25,885 nucleotides of DNA from Symbiodinium natans (GCA_905221605.1 CAJNDS010001261.1:1-25885); one strand, 5' to 3'; positions 9,544 to 20,460 are shown, numbered from the stretch's first letter. The notes: generated from the sequence alone by a model not told the origin. Program-made: numbers and translations.

Positions 9544-10327
9544 ATGATTTGCTGGTATCTGTGCGAGGCATGAAAAGATGTTCGATTTGTTGCCTATGAT
9601 GTGCTGGTATCTGTGCGAGGCATGAAAAGATGTACGATTTCTTGCCATGATTTGCTGGTATCTGTGCGAGGCATGAAAAGATGAACGATTTGTTGCCTAT
9701 GATTTGCTGGTATCTGTGCGAGGCATGAAAAAGATGTACGATTTGTTGCCTATGATTTGCTGGTATCTGTGTGAGGCATGAAAAGGTGTACGATTTGTTG
9801 CCTATGATTTGCTGGTATCTGTGCGAGGCATGAAAAGATGTACGATTTGTTGCCTATGATTTGCTGGTATGTGTGCGAGCATGAAAAAATGTACAATTTG
9901 TTGCCTATGATTTGCTGGTATCTGTGCGAGGCATGAAAACATGTACGATTTGTTGCCTATGATTTGCTGGTATCTGTGCGAGGCATGAAAACATGTAGGA
10001 TTTGTTGCCCATGAATTTCTAGTATCTGTGCGAGGCATCAAAAGATGTACGATTTGTTGCCTATGATTTGCTGGTATCTGTGCGAGGCATGAAAAGATGT
10101 ACGATTTGTTGCCTATGATTTGCTGGTATCTGTGCGAGGCATGAAAAGATGTACGATTTGTTGCCTATGATTTGCTGGTATCTGTGCGAGGCATGAAAAG
10201 ATGTACGATTTGTTGCCTGTGATTTGCTGGTATCTGTGCGAGGCATGAAAAGATGTACGATTTGTTGCCTATGATTTGCTGGTATCTGTGCGAGACATGA
10301 AAAGATGAACGATTTGTTGCCTATGAT
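9544..10327 (+). repeat. Near-consensus tract
   Basis: About fifteen units. Changes include GATGTTCG, TGATGTGCTGG, CATGAAAAAGATG, GTATGTGTGCGAGCATG, two CATGAAAACATG units and CCCATGAATTTCTAGTATC with CATCAAAAG near 10020. Units from about 10040 to 10260 are close to perfect consensus. Nothing else is present. Confidence 0.85.
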
Positions 10328-10508
10328 TTGCTGGTATCTGTGCGAGGCATGAAAAGATGACGATTTATTGCCTACGATTGCCTGTATCTGTGCGAGGCAT
10401 GAAAAAAATTACGTTTTGTTGCCTATGATTTGCTGGTATCTGTGCGAGGCATGAACAAATTCACGATTTGTTGCCTATGATTTGCTGGCATCTGTGCGAG
10501 GTTTGTTG
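10328..10508 (+). repeat. Duplicated block G, copy 2
   Basis: Second copy of 9360-9540. Differences are GCCTACG for GCCGACG, an all-A run for AAACAAA, and CTGGCATC for CTGGTATC before the truncated unit. Confidence 0.9.
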
Positions 10509-10511
10509 CCT
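10499..10511 (+). repeat. 35-bp truncated unit, site 2
   Basis: Same junction GCGAGG/TTTGTTGCC as at 9531. It is explained by the block G duplication, not by an independent event. Confidence 0.93.
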
Positions 10512-10987
10512 ATGATTTGCTGGTATCTGTGCGAGGCATGAAAAAGATGTACGATTTGTTGCCTATGATTTGCTGGTATCTGTGTGAGGCATGAAAAGAT
10601 ATACGATTTGTTGCCTATGATTTTGCTGGTATCTGTGCGAGGCATGAAAGGATGTACGATTTGTTGCCTATGATTTGCTGGAATCTGTGCAAGGCATGAA
10701 AAAATGTACGATTTGTTGCCTATGATTTGCTGGTATCTGTGCGAGGCATGAAAAGATGTACGATTTGTTGCCTATGATTTGCTGGTATCTGTGCGAGGCA
10801 TGAAAAGATATACGATTTGTTGCTTATGATTTGCTGGTATCTGTGCGAGGCATGAAAGATGTACGATTTGTTGCCTATATTTTGCCTGGTATCTGTGCGA
10901 GGCATGAAAAGATGTACGATTTGTTGCCTATTATTTGCTGGTATCTGTGCGAGGCATGAAAAGATGTACGATTTGTTGCCTATGATT
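10512..10987 (+). repeat. Ordinary satellite tract
   Basis: About nine units with minor variants: CATGAAAAAGATG, TGTGTGAGG, GATATACG, a TTTTGCTGG insertion, CTGGAATCTGTGCAAGG and CCTATATTTTGCCTGG near 10875. No other signal seen. Confidence 0.85.
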
Positions 10988-11434
10988 TGCTGGTATCTGT
11001 GCGAGGCATGAAAAGATGTACGATTTGTTGCCTATGATTTGCTGGTATCTGTGCGAGACATGAAAAGATGTAAGATTTGTTGCCTGTGATTTGTTGGTAT
11101 CTGTGCGAAGCATGAAAAGATGTATGATTTGTTGCCTATGATTTGCTGGTATCTGTGCGAGGCATGAAACATGTACGATTTGTTGTCTATGATTTGCTGG
11201 TATCTGTGCGAGACATGAAAAGATGTACGATTTGTTGCCTGTGATTTGCTGATATCTGTGCGAGGCATGAAAAGATGAACGATTTGTTGCCTATGATTTG
11301 CTGGTATCTGTGCGAGGCATGAAAAGATGTACGATATGTTGCCTATGATTTCCTGGTATCTGGGCGAGGCATGAAAAGATATACGATTTGTTGCCTATGA
11401 TTTGCTGGTATCTGTGCGAGGCATGAAAAGATGC
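10988..11434 (+). repeat. Duplicated block D, copy 3 (left part only)
   Basis: Matches the left part of copy 2: CGAGACATG (11054), GATGTAAG, CCTGTGATTTGTTGG, GCGAAGCATG, GATGTATG, CATGAAACATG (11163), GTTGTC, CCTGTGATTTGCTGATATC, GATGAACG, GATATGTTGCC and TATCTGGGCG. It stops before the deletion-bearing units. It has TTTCCTGG after GATATGTTGCC, as copy 1 does and copy 2 does not, so copy 2 probably reverted or was converted. Confidence 0.9.
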
Positions 11435-12008
11435 ACGATTTGTTGCCTATGATTTGCTGGTATCTGTGCGAGGCATGAAAAGATGTAATATTTGTTGTCT
11501 ATGATTTGTTGGTATCTGTGCGAGGCATGAAAAGATGTACGATTTGTTACCTATGATTTGCTGGTATCTGTGCGAGGCATGAAAAGATGTACGATTTGTT
11601 GCCTATGATTTGCTGGTATCTGTGCGAGGCATGAAAAGATGTACGTTTTGTTGCCTATGATTTGCTGGTATCTGTGCGAGGCATGAAAAGATGTACGATT
11701 TGTTTGCCAATGATTTGCTGGTATCTGTGCGAGGCATGAAAACATGTACGATTTGTTGCCTATGATTTGCTGGTATCTGTGCGAGGCATGAAAAGATGTA
11801 CGTTTTGTTGCCTATGATTTGCTGGTATCTGTGCGAGGCATGAAAAGATGTACGATTTGTTTGCCTATGATTTGCTGGTATCTGTGCGAGGCATGAAAAG
11901 ATGTACGATTTGTTGCCTATGATTTGCTGGTATCTGTGCGAGGCATGAAAAGATGTACGATTTGTTGCCTATGATTTGCTGGTATCTGTGCGAGGCATGA
12001 AAAGATGA
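11435..12008 (+). repeat. Near-consensus tract with a local 3-unit duplication
   Basis: GTACGTTTTG followed by a unit with the GATTTGTTTGCC one-base insertion stands at 11641-11707 and again at 11798-11865. The spacing of 157 bp is three units plus the inserted T. The same pair of variants also appears at 25317-25384. The rest is consensus-like. Confidence 0.85.
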
Positions 12009-12268
12009 ACGATTTGTTGCCTATGATTTGGTGGTATCTGTACGAGGCATGAAAAGATGAACGATTTGTTACCTATGATTTACTGGTATCCGTGCGAGGC
12101 ATGAAAAGGCATACGATTTGTTGTCTATGATTTGCTGGTATCTGTGCGAGGCATGAAAAGATATACGATTTGTTGCCTATGATTTGCTGGTATCTGTGCG
12201 AGGTACGAAAAGATGTACGATTTGTTGCCTATGATTTGCTGGTATCTGTGCGAGGCATGAAAAGATGT
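12009..12268 (+). repeat. Duplicated block E, copy 2
   Basis: Repeats 4817-5076 in full, including the rare GAGGTACGAAAAG at 12200. The next units differ: GTACGATTTGTTG here against GTATGATTTATTG after copy 1. Confidence 0.9.
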
Positions 12269-12446
12269 ACGATTTGTTGCCTATGATTTGCTGTTATCTG
12301 TGCGAGGCATGAAAAGATGTACGATTTGTTGCCTATGATTTGCTGGTATCTGTGCGAGGCATGAAAAGATGTACGATTTGTTGCCTATGATTTGCTTGTA
12401 TCTGTGCGAGGCATGAAAAGATGTACGATTTGTTGCCTATGATTTG

Positions 12447-12650
12447 CTGGGGGTATCTGTGGGGGCGGACAAATGAAAAGATGACGATTTGTTACCTATG
12501 ATTTGCTGGTATCTGTGCGAGGCCATTAAAAGATGACGAATTTCTTTTCTATGCTTTGCTGGTATCTGTGCGAGGCCAATGAAATATATACGCATTTGGT
12601 TGGTATCTGTGCGAGGCAGAAAGATGTACGATTTGTTTGCCTATGATTTG
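12447..12650 (+). repeat. Disrupted patch 5
   Basis: Starts abruptly with GCTGGGGGTATCTGTGGGGGCGGACAAATG and continues with GGCCATTAAAAGATGACG, TTTCTTTTC, GGCCAATGAAATATATACGC, TTTGGTTGGTATC and GGCAGAAAGATG. It contains the only G-runs of five seen in the window. Flanks are regular. Confidence 0.85.
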
Positions 12651-13236
12651 CTGGCATCTGTGCGAGGCATGAAAAGATACACGATTTTGTTGCCTATGAT
12701 TTGCTGGTATCTGTGCGAGGCATGAAAAGATATACGATTTGTTGCCTATGATTTGCTGGTATCTGTGCGAGGCATGAAAAGATGTACGATTTGTTGCCTA
12801 TGATTTGCTGGTATCTGTGCGAGGTTTGTTGCCTATGATTTGCTGGTATCTGTGCGAGGCATGAAAAGATGTTCGATTTGTTGCCTATGATTTGCTGGTA
12901 TCTGTGCGAGGCATGAAAAGATGTACGATTTGTTGCCTATGATTTGCTGGTATCTGTGCGAGGCATGAAAACATGTACGATTTGTTGCCTATGATTTGCT
13001 GGTATCTGTGCGAGGCATGAAAAAATGAACGATTTGTTACCTATGATTTGCTGGTATCTCTGCGAAGCATGAAAAGATGTACGATTTGTTGCTTATGATT
13101 TGCTGGTATCTGTGCGAGGCATGAAAAGATGTACGATTTATTGCCTATGATTTGCTGGTATCTGTGCGAGGCATGAAAATATGTACGATTTGTTGCCTAT
13201 GATTTGCTGGTATCTCTGCGAGGCATGAAAAGATGA
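12651..13236 (+). repeat. Near-consensus tract at the left edge of the HOR domain
   Basis: About eleven units, including the 35-bp unit at 12822, GATGTTCG, CATGAAAACATG, and the first right-half member of the TCTCTGCGAAGC marker group at 13054-13105. No other signal. Confidence 0.85.
12822..12834 (+). repeat. 35-bp truncated unit, site 3
   Basis: GCGAGG joined to TTTGTTGCC, then a unit with GATGTTCG. This unit pair matches 9531 onward at offset 3291 bp, so it probably descends from the same event. Confidence 0.93.
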
Positions 13237-13503
13237 ACGATTTGTTGCCTATGATTTGCTGGTATCTGTGCGAGGCATGAAAAGATGTACGATTTGTTGC
13301 CTATGATTTGCTGGTATCATTGTGAGGCATGAGAATATGTACGATTTGATGCCTATGATTTGCTGGTATCTGTGCGAGGCATGAAAAGATGAACGATTTG
13401 CTGCCTATGATTTGCTGGTATCTGTGCGAGGCATGAAAAGATGTACGATTTGTTGCCTCTGATTTGCTGGTATCCGTGCGAGGCATGAAAAGATGTACGA
13501 TTT
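13237..13503 (+). repeat. Duplicated block F, copy 1
   Basis: Five units with TATCATTGTGAGG, CATGAGAATATG, TTTGATGCC, GATGAACG, TTTGCTGCC, GCCTCTGATTT and TATCCGTGCG. They recur at offset 1348 bp, which is 26 units minus a 3-bp and a 1-bp deletion that I can locate at 13834 and 14372. Confidence 0.92.
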
Positions 13504-13884
13504 GTTGCCTATGATTTGCTGGTATCTGTGCGAGGCATGAAAAGATGTACGATTTGTTGCCTATGATTTGCTGGTATCTGTGCGAGGCATGAAAAGATGT
13601 ACGATTTGTTGCCTATGATTTGCTGGTATCTGTGCGAGGCATGAAAAGATGTACGATTTGTTGCCTATGATTTGTTGGTATCTGTGCGAGGCATGAAAAG
13701 ATGTACGATTTGTTGCCTATGATTTGCTGGTATCTGAGTGAGACATGAAAAGATGTACGATTTGTTGCCTATGATTTGCTGGTATCTCTGCGAGGCATGA
13801 AAAGATGAACGATTTGTTGCCTATGATTTGGTGGTTGTGCGAGGCATGAAAAGATGAACGATTTGTTGCCTATGATTTGCTGGT

Positions 13885-14113
13885 ATCCGTGCGAGGCATG
13901 AAAAGGCATACGATTTGTTGTCTATGATTTGCTGGTATCTGTGCGAGACATGAAAGGATGTACGATTTGTTGCCTATGATTTGCTGGAATCTGTGCAAGG
14001 TATGAAAAGATGTACGATTTGTTGTCTGTGATTTGCTGGTATCTGTGCGAGGCATGAAAAGATGTACGATTTGTTGCCTATGATTTGCTGGTATCTGTGC
14101 GAGGCATGAAAAG
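13885..14113 (+). repeat. Duplicated block E-prime, copy 2
   Basis: Second copy of 8440-8668. Just upstream (about 13832) the unit GGTGGTTGTGCG has lost three bases relative to GGTGGTATCTGTGCG-type units at 8384. Confidence 0.85.
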
Positions 14114-14584
14114 ATGAACGATTTGTTACCTATGATTTGCTGGTATCTCTGCGAAGCATGAAAAGATGTACGATTTGTTGCTTATGATTTGCTGGTATCT
14201 GTGCGAGGCATGAAAAGATGTACGATTTGTTGCCTATGATTTGCTGGTATCTGTGCGAGGCATGAAAAGATGCACGATTTGTTGCCTATGATTTGCTGGT
14301 ATCTGTGCGAGACATGAAAAGATGTATGATTTGTTGCCTATGATTTGCTGGTATCTGTGCGAGGCATGAACGATGTAAGATTTGTTGCCTATGATTTGCT
14401 GGTATCTGTGCGAGGCATGAAAAGATGTACGATTTGATGCCTACGATTTGTTGTTATCTGTGCGAGGCATGAAAAGATGGACGATTTGTTGCCTATGATT
14501 TGCTGGTATCTGTGCGAGGCATGAAAAGATGAACGATTTGTTGCCTGTGATTTGCTGGTATCTGTGCGAGGCATGAAAAGATGT

Positions 14585-14851
14585 ACGATTTGTTGCCTAT
14601 GATTTGCTGGTATCTGTGCGAGGCATGAAAAGATGTACGATTTGTTGCCTATGATTTGCTGGTATCATTGTGAGGCATGAGAATATGTACGATTTGATGC
14701 CTATGATTTGCTGGTATCTGTGCGAGGCATGAAAAGATGAACGATTTGCTGCCTATGATTTGCTGGTATCTGTGCGAGGCATGAAAAGATGTACGATTTG
14801 TTGCCTCTGATTTGCTGGTATCCGTGCGAGGCATGAAAAGATGTACGATTT
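14585..14851 (+). repeat. Duplicated block F, copy 2
   Basis: Matches 13237-13503 without visible mismatch, ending where this copy has GATTTATTGCC (14852) for GATTTGTTGCC. The resemblance continues further right with one monomer fewer: the next TTTGTTGG variant is 1296 bp, not 1348 bp, from its partner. Confidence 0.92.
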
Positions 14852-15255
14852 ATTGCCTATGATTTGCTGGTATCTGTGCGAGGCATGAAAAGATGTACGA
14901 TTTGTTGCCTATGATTTGCTGGTATCTGTGCGAGGCATGAAAAGATGTACGATTTGTTGCCTATGATTTGTTGGTATCTGTGCGAGGCATGAAAAGATGT
15001 ACGATTTGTTGTCTATGATTTGCTGGTATCTGTGCGAGGCATGAAAAGATGTACGATTTGTTGCCTATGATTTGCTGGTATGTGTGCGACGCATGAAAAA
15101 ATGTACAATTTGTTGCCTATGATTTGCTGGTATCTGTGCGAGGCATGAAAAGATGTACGATTTGTTACCTATGATTTGCTGGTATCTCTGCGAAGCATGA
15201 AAAGATATACGATTTGTTGCTTATGATTTGCTGGTATCTGTGCGAGGCATGAAAA

Positions 15256-15330
15256 GATGTCCGGATGTTGCCTATGATGTGCCTTGGTATCTGTGCGAGG
15301 CATGAAAGATGACGATTTATTTGTGCCTTG
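15256..15330 (+). repeat. Disrupted patch 6
   Basis: GATGTCCGGATGTTGCC, GATGTGCCTTGGTATC, CATGAAAGATGACG and GATTTATTTGTGCCTTG. The net change over the enclosing marker interval is plus 2 bp. It abuts the left edge of block C copy 2, whereas block C copy 1 has a disrupted patch at its right edge. Confidence 0.8.
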
Positions 15331-15954
15331 ATTTGCTGGTATCTGTGCGAGGCATGAAAAGATGTACGTTTTGTTGCCTATGATTTGCTGGTATCTGTGC
15401 GAGGCATGAAAAGATGTACGATTTGTTGCCTTTTGATTTGCTGGTATCTGTGCGAGACATGAAAAGATGCACGATTTGTTACCTATGATTTGCTGGTATC
15501 TGTGCGAGGCATGAAAAGACGTACGATTTGTTGCCTATGATTTACTGGTATCTGTGCGAGGCATGAAAAGATGTACGATTTGCTGCCTATGATTTGCTGG
15601 TATCTGTACGAGGCATGAAAAGATGTATGATTTGTTGCCTATGATTTGCTGGTATCTATGCGAGGCATGAAAAGATGTACGATTTGTTGCCTATGATTTG
15701 CTGGTATCTGTGAGAGGCATGAAAAGATGTAAGATTTGGTGCCTGTGATTTGCTGGTATCTGTGCGAGGCATGAAAAGATGTACGATTTGTTGCCTATGA
15801 TTTGCTGGTATCTGTGCGAGGCATGAAAAGATGTACGATTTGTTGCCTATGATTTGCTGGTATCTATGCGAGGCATGAAAAGATGGACGATTTGTTGCCT
15901 ATGATTTGCTGGTATCTGTGCGAGGCATGAAAAGATGTACGATTTGTTGCCTAT
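15331..15954 (+). repeat. Duplicated block C, copy 2 (12-unit, 624 bp)
   Basis: Same twelve-unit variant series as 1932-2555. Checked anchors are GCCTTTTGATTT (15428) and TGTGAGAGG (15709), both at the 13399-bp offset. It lies inside the HOR domain between two marker units, and the corresponding copy lies far outside that domain. Confidence 0.93.
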
Positions 15955-15959
15955 GATTT

Positions 15960-16506
15960 GCTGGTATCTGTGCGAGGCATGAAAAGATGTACGATTTGTT
16001 GCCTATGATTTGCTGGTATCATTGTGAGGCATGAGAACATGTACGATTTGTTGCCTATGATTTGCTGGTATCTGTGCGAGACATGAAAAGATGAACGATT
16101 TGTTGCCTATGATTTGCTGGTATCTGTGCGAGGCATGAAAAGATACACGATTTGTTGCCTATGATTTGCTGGTATCCGTGCGAGGCATGAAAAGATGTAC
16201 GATTTGTTGCCTATGATTTGCTGGTATCTGTGCGAGGCATGAAAAGATGAACGATTTGTTGTCTATGATTTGCTGGTATCTGTGCGAGGCATGAAAAGAT
16301 GTACGATTTGTTGCCTATGATTTGCTGGTATCTGTGCGAGGCATGAAAAGATGTACGATTTGTTACCTATGATTTGCTGGTATCTCTGCGAAGCATGAAA
16401 AGATGTACGATTTGTTGCTTATGATTTGCTGGTATCTGTGCGAGGCATGAAAAGATGTACGATTTGTTGCCTATGATTTGCTGGTATCTGTGCGAGGCAT
16501 GAAAAG
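15960..16506 (+). repeat. Duplicated block H, copy 1
   Basis: Contains the TATCATTGTGAGG unit with CATGAGAACATG, then CGAGACATG, GATGAACG, GATACACG, TATCCGTGCG, GATGAACG, GTTACC and the TCTCTGCGAAGC marker. The distance between the two markers is 364 bp (seven units) in both copies. The copies lie 1633 bp apart. The one difference I noticed is GTTGTCTATG here against ATTGCTAATG there. Confidence 0.9.
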
Positions 16507-16937
16507 ATACACGATTTGTTGCCTTTGATTTGCTGGAATCTGTGCGAGGCATGAAAAGATATACGATTTGTTGCCTATGATTTGCTGGTATCTGTGCGAG
16601 GCATGAAAAGATGTACGATTTGTTGCCTGTGAATAGCTGGTATCTGTGCGAGGCATGAAAAGATATATGATTTGTTGCCTATGATTTGTTGGTATCTGTG
16701 CGAGGCATGAAAAGATGTACGATTTGTTGCCTGTGATTTGCTGGTATCTGTGCGAGGCATGAAAAGATGTACGTTTTGTTGCCTATGATTTGCTGGTATC
16801 TGTGCGAGACATGAAAAGATGAACGATTTGTTGTCTATGATTTGCTGGTATCTGTGCGAGGCATGAAAAGATGTACGATTTGTTGTCTATGATTTGCTGG
16901 TATCTGTGCGAGGCATGAAAAGATGAATGATTTGTTG
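16357..16937 (+). repeat. Duplicated block I, copy 1
   Basis: Runs from the GTTACC/TCTCTGCGAAGC marker through GATACACG (16506), GCCTTTGATTTGCTGGAATC, GTGAATAGCTGG, GATATATG, TTTGTTGG, GTACGTTTTG, CGAGACATG, GATGAACG and GATGAATG (16922). The same order is at 20461-21041 at a constant 4104-bp offset with a handful of substitutions. A partial third copy is at 19180-19345. Confidence 0.92.
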
Positions 16938-16940
16938 GTA
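16922..16940 (+). repeat. Unit with exact 14-bp subrepeat deletion
   Basis: GATGAATGATTTGTTGGTA passes from GATTTGTTG directly to GTATC. The missing 14 bases equal one internal subrepeat, as if TACGATTTGTTGCC and TATGATTTGCTGGT had recombined. The same jump may occur in disrupted patch 5 near 12593. Confidence 0.92.
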
Positions 16941-17392
16941 TCTGTGCGAGGCATGAAAAGATATACGATTTATTGCCTATGATTTGCTGGTATCTGTGCG
17001 AGGCATGAAATGATATACGATTTTTTGCCTATGATTTGCTGGTATCTGTGCGAGGCATGAAAAGATATACGATTTGTTGCCTGTGATTTGCTGGTATCTG
17101 TGCGAGATATGAAAAGATGTACGATTTGTTGCCTATGATTTGCTGGTATCTGTGCGAGGCATGAAAAGATGAACGATTTGTTGCCTATGATTTGCTGGTA
17201 TCTGTGCGAGGCATGAAAAGATGAACGATTTGTTGCCTATGATTTGCTGGTATCTGTGCGAGGCATGAAAAGATGTACGATTTGTTGCCTATGATTTGCT
17301 GGTATCTGCGAGGCATGAAAAGATGTACGATTTGTTGCCTATGATTTGCTGGTATCTGTGCGAGGCATGAAAAAATGAACGATTTGTTGCCT

Positions 17393-17590
17393 ATGATTGC
17401 TGGTATCTGTGCGAGGCATGAAAAGATGTTACGATTTGTTGCTTATGATTTGCTGGTAGCATGAAAAGATGTCTGATTTGTGCTATGATTTGCGGGTATC
17501 TGTGCGAGCATGAAAAGATTACGATTTGTTGCCTCTGATTTGCTGGTATCTGTGCGAGGCATGAAAAGATGTACGATTTGTTGCTATGAT
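17393..17590 (+). repeat. Disrupted patch 7
   Basis: GATTGCTGG, GATGTTACG, GCTGGTAGCATGAAAAG (loss of about 14 bp), GTCTGATTTGTGC, GATTTGCGGG, GCGAGCATG, GATTACG and TTGCTATG. It accounts for part of the 31-bp shortfall in the 32-unit marker interval. Confidence 0.8.
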
Positions 17591-17592
17591 TT

Positions 17593-18139
17593 GCTGGTAT
17601 CTGTGCGAGGCATGAAAAGATGTACGATTTGTTGCCTATGATTTGCTGGTATCATTGTGAGGCATGAGAACATGTACGATTTGTTGCCTATGATTTGCTG
17701 GTATCTGTGCGAGACATGAAAAGATGAACGATTTGTTGCCTATGATTTGCTGGTATCTGTGCGAGGCATGAAAAGATACACGATTTGTTGCCTATGATTT
17801 GCTGGTATCCGTGCGAGGCATGAAAAGATGTACGATTTGTTGCCTATGATTTGCTGGTATCTGTGCGAGGCATGAAAAGATGAACGATTTATTGCTAATG
17901 ATTTGCTGGTATCTGTGCGAGGCATGAAAAGATGTACGATTTGTTGCCTATGATTTGCTGGTATCTGTGCGAGGCATGAAAAGATGTACGATTTGTTACC
18001 TATGATTTGCTGGTATCTCTGCGAAGCATGAAAAGATGTACGATTTGTTGCTTATGATTTGCTGGTATCTGTGCGAGGCATGAAAAGATGTACGATTTGT
18101 TGCCTATGATTTGCTGGTATCTGTGCGAGGCATGAAAAG
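17593..18139 (+). repeat. Duplicated block H, copy 2
   Basis: Second copy of 15960-16506, starting right after disrupted patch 7. It diverges at the right where copy 1 enters the GATACACG/GCCTTTG units of block I and this copy has GATGTACG. Confidence 0.9.
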
Positions 18140-19179
18140 ATGTACGATTTGTTGCCTATGATTTACTGGTATCTGTACGACGCATGAAAAGATGTACGAT
18201 TTGTTGCCTATGATTTGTTGGTATCTGTGCGAGGCATGAAAAGATGAACGATTTGTTGCCTATGATTTACTGGTATCCGTGCGAGGCATGAAAAGGTATA
18301 CGATTTGTTGCCTATGATTTGCTGGTATCTATGCGAGGCATGAAAAGATGTACGATTTGTTGCCTATGATTTGCTGGTATCTGTGCGAGGCATGAAAAGA
18401 TGTACGATTTGTTGCCTATGATTTGCTGATATCTATGCGAGGCATGAAAAGATGTACGATTTGTTTGCCTATGATTTGCTGGTATCTGTGCGAGGCATGA
18501 AAATATGTACGATTTGTTGCCTATGATTTGCTGGTATCCGTGCGAGGCATGAAAAGATGTACGATTTGTTGCCTATGATTTGCTGGTATCTGTGCGAGGC
18601 ATGAAAAGATGTACGATTTGTTGCCTATGATTTACTGGTATCTAAGCGAGGCATGAAAAGATGTACGATTTGTTGCCTATGATTTGCTGGTATCTGTGCG
18701 AGGCATGAAAAGATGGACGATTTGTTGCCTATGATTTGCTGGTATCTGTGCGAGGCATGAAAAGATGTACGATTTGTTGCCTATGATTTGCTGGTATCTG
18801 TGCGAGGCATGAAAACATGTACGATTTGTTGTCTATGATTTGCTGGTATCTGTGTGAGGCATGAAAAGATGTACGATTTGTTGCCTATGATTTGCTAGTA
18901 TCTGTGCGAGGCATGAAAAGATGTACGATTTGTTGCCTATGATTTGCTGGTATCTGTGCGAGGCATGAAAAGATGTACGATTTGTTGCCTATGATTTGCT
19001 GGTATCTATGCGAGGCATGAAAAGATGGACGATTTGTTGCCTATGATTTGCTGGTATCTGTGCGAGGCATGAAAAGATGTACGATTTGTTGCCTATGATT
19101 TGCTGGTATCTGTGCGAGGCATGAAAAGATGTACGATTTGTTGCCTATGATTTGCTGGTATCTGTGCGAGGCATGAAAA
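18140..19179 (+). repeat. Near-consensus tract with short shared blocks
   Basis: About twenty units. TTTGTTGG, GATGAACG, TTTACTGG, TATCCGTGCG, AAAAGGTATACG and CTATGCG at 18209-18345 repeat the order of 5150-5278 (offset 13067). TTTACTGGTATCTAAGCG at 18631-18648 followed by GATGGACG (18712) recurs at 23904 and 23985 (offset 5273). A CTATGCG unit with GATGGACG at 19005-19030 also occurs at 2467 and 15866. Confidence 0.82.
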
Positions 19180-19345
19180 GATACACGATTTGTTGCCTTT
19201 GATTTGCTGGAATCTGTGCGAGGCATGAAAAGATGTACGATTTGTTGCCTATGATTTGCTGGTATCTGTGCGAGGCATGAAAAGATGTACGATTTGTTGC
19301 CTGTGATTAGCTGGTATCTGTGCGAGGCATGAAAAGATATATGAT
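19180..19345 (+). repeat. Block I, partial third copy
   Basis: GATACACG, GCCTTTGATTTGCTGGAATC, GTGATTAGCTGG and GATATATG in the same order as 16506 and 20610. It has ATTAGC as in copy 2, not AATAGC. Here the TCTCTGCGAAGC marker comes after the block at 19477, not before it, so the segment was moved relative to the marker. Confidence 0.88.
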
Positions 19346-19639
19346 TTGTTGCCTATGATTTGCTGGTATCTGTGCGAGGCATGAAAAGATGTACGATTTG
19401 TTGCCTATGATTTGCTGGTATCTGTGCGAGGCATGAAAAGATGTACGATTTGTTACCTATGATTTGCTGGTATCTCTGCGAAGCATGAAAAGATGTACGA
19501 TTTGTTGCTTATGATTTGCTGGTATCTGTGCGAGGCATGAAAAGATGTACGATTTGTTGCCTATGATTTGCTGGTATCTGTGCGAGGCATGAAAAGATGT
19601 ACGATTTGTTGCCTATGATTTGCTGGTATCTGTGCGAGG

Positions 19640-19835
19640 GATGTACGATTTGTTGCCTATGATTTGCTGGTATCTATGCGAGGCATGAAAAGATCTACGA
19701 TTTCTTGTCTATGATTTGTTGGTATCTGTGCGAGGCATGAAAAGATGTAAGATTTGTTGCCTATGATTTGCTGGTATCTGTGCGAGGCATGAAAAGATGT
19801 ACGATTTGTTGCCTATGATTTGCTGGTATCTGTGC
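19640..19835 (+). repeat. Duplicated block J, copy 2
   Basis: Repeats 1078-1273 (GATCTACG at 19692). It starts immediately after a truncated unit GCGAGGGATGTACG in which the eight bases CATGAAAA are missing. That junction may mark where the copied segment was joined. Confidence 0.87.
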
Positions 19836-19940
19836 GAGGCATGAAAAGATGTACGATTTGTTGCCTGTGATTTGCTGGTATCTGTGCGAGGCATGAAAAG
19901 ATGTACGATTTGTTGTCTATGATTTGCTGGTATCTGTGCG

Positions 19941-19953
19941 AGGTTTGTTGCCT
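19941..19953 (+). repeat. 35-bp truncated unit, site 4
   Basis: The GCGAGG/TTTGTTGCC junction again, followed here by CCTATTATTTGC and GATGGACG. The downstream variants differ from the other three sites, so this could be a separate event or a recombined copy. Confidence 0.9.
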
Positions 19954-20460
19954 ATTATTTGCTGGTATCTGTGCGAGGCATGAAAAGATGGACGATTTGT
20001 TGCCTATGATTTGCTGGTATCTGTGCGAGGCATGAAAAGATGTACGATTTGTTGCCTATGATTTGCTGGTATCTGTGCGAGGCATGAAAAGATGTACGAT
20101 TTGTTGCCTATGATTTGCTGGTATCTGTGCGAGGCATGAAAAGATATACGATTTGTTGCCTATGATTTGCTGGTATCCGTGCGAGGCATGAAAAGATGTA
20201 CGATTTGTTGTCTATGATTTGCTGGTATCTGTGCGAGGCATGAAAAGATGTACGATTTGTTGCCTATGATTTGCTGGTATCTGTGCGAGGCATGAAAAGA
20301 TGCACGATTTGTTGCCTATGATTTGCTGGTATCTGTGCGAGGCATGAAAAGATGACGATTTGTTGCCTATGATTTGCTGGTATCTGTGCGAGGCATGAAA
20401 AGATGTACGATTTGTTGCCTATGATTTGCTGGTATCTGTGCGAGGCATGAAAAAATGAAC

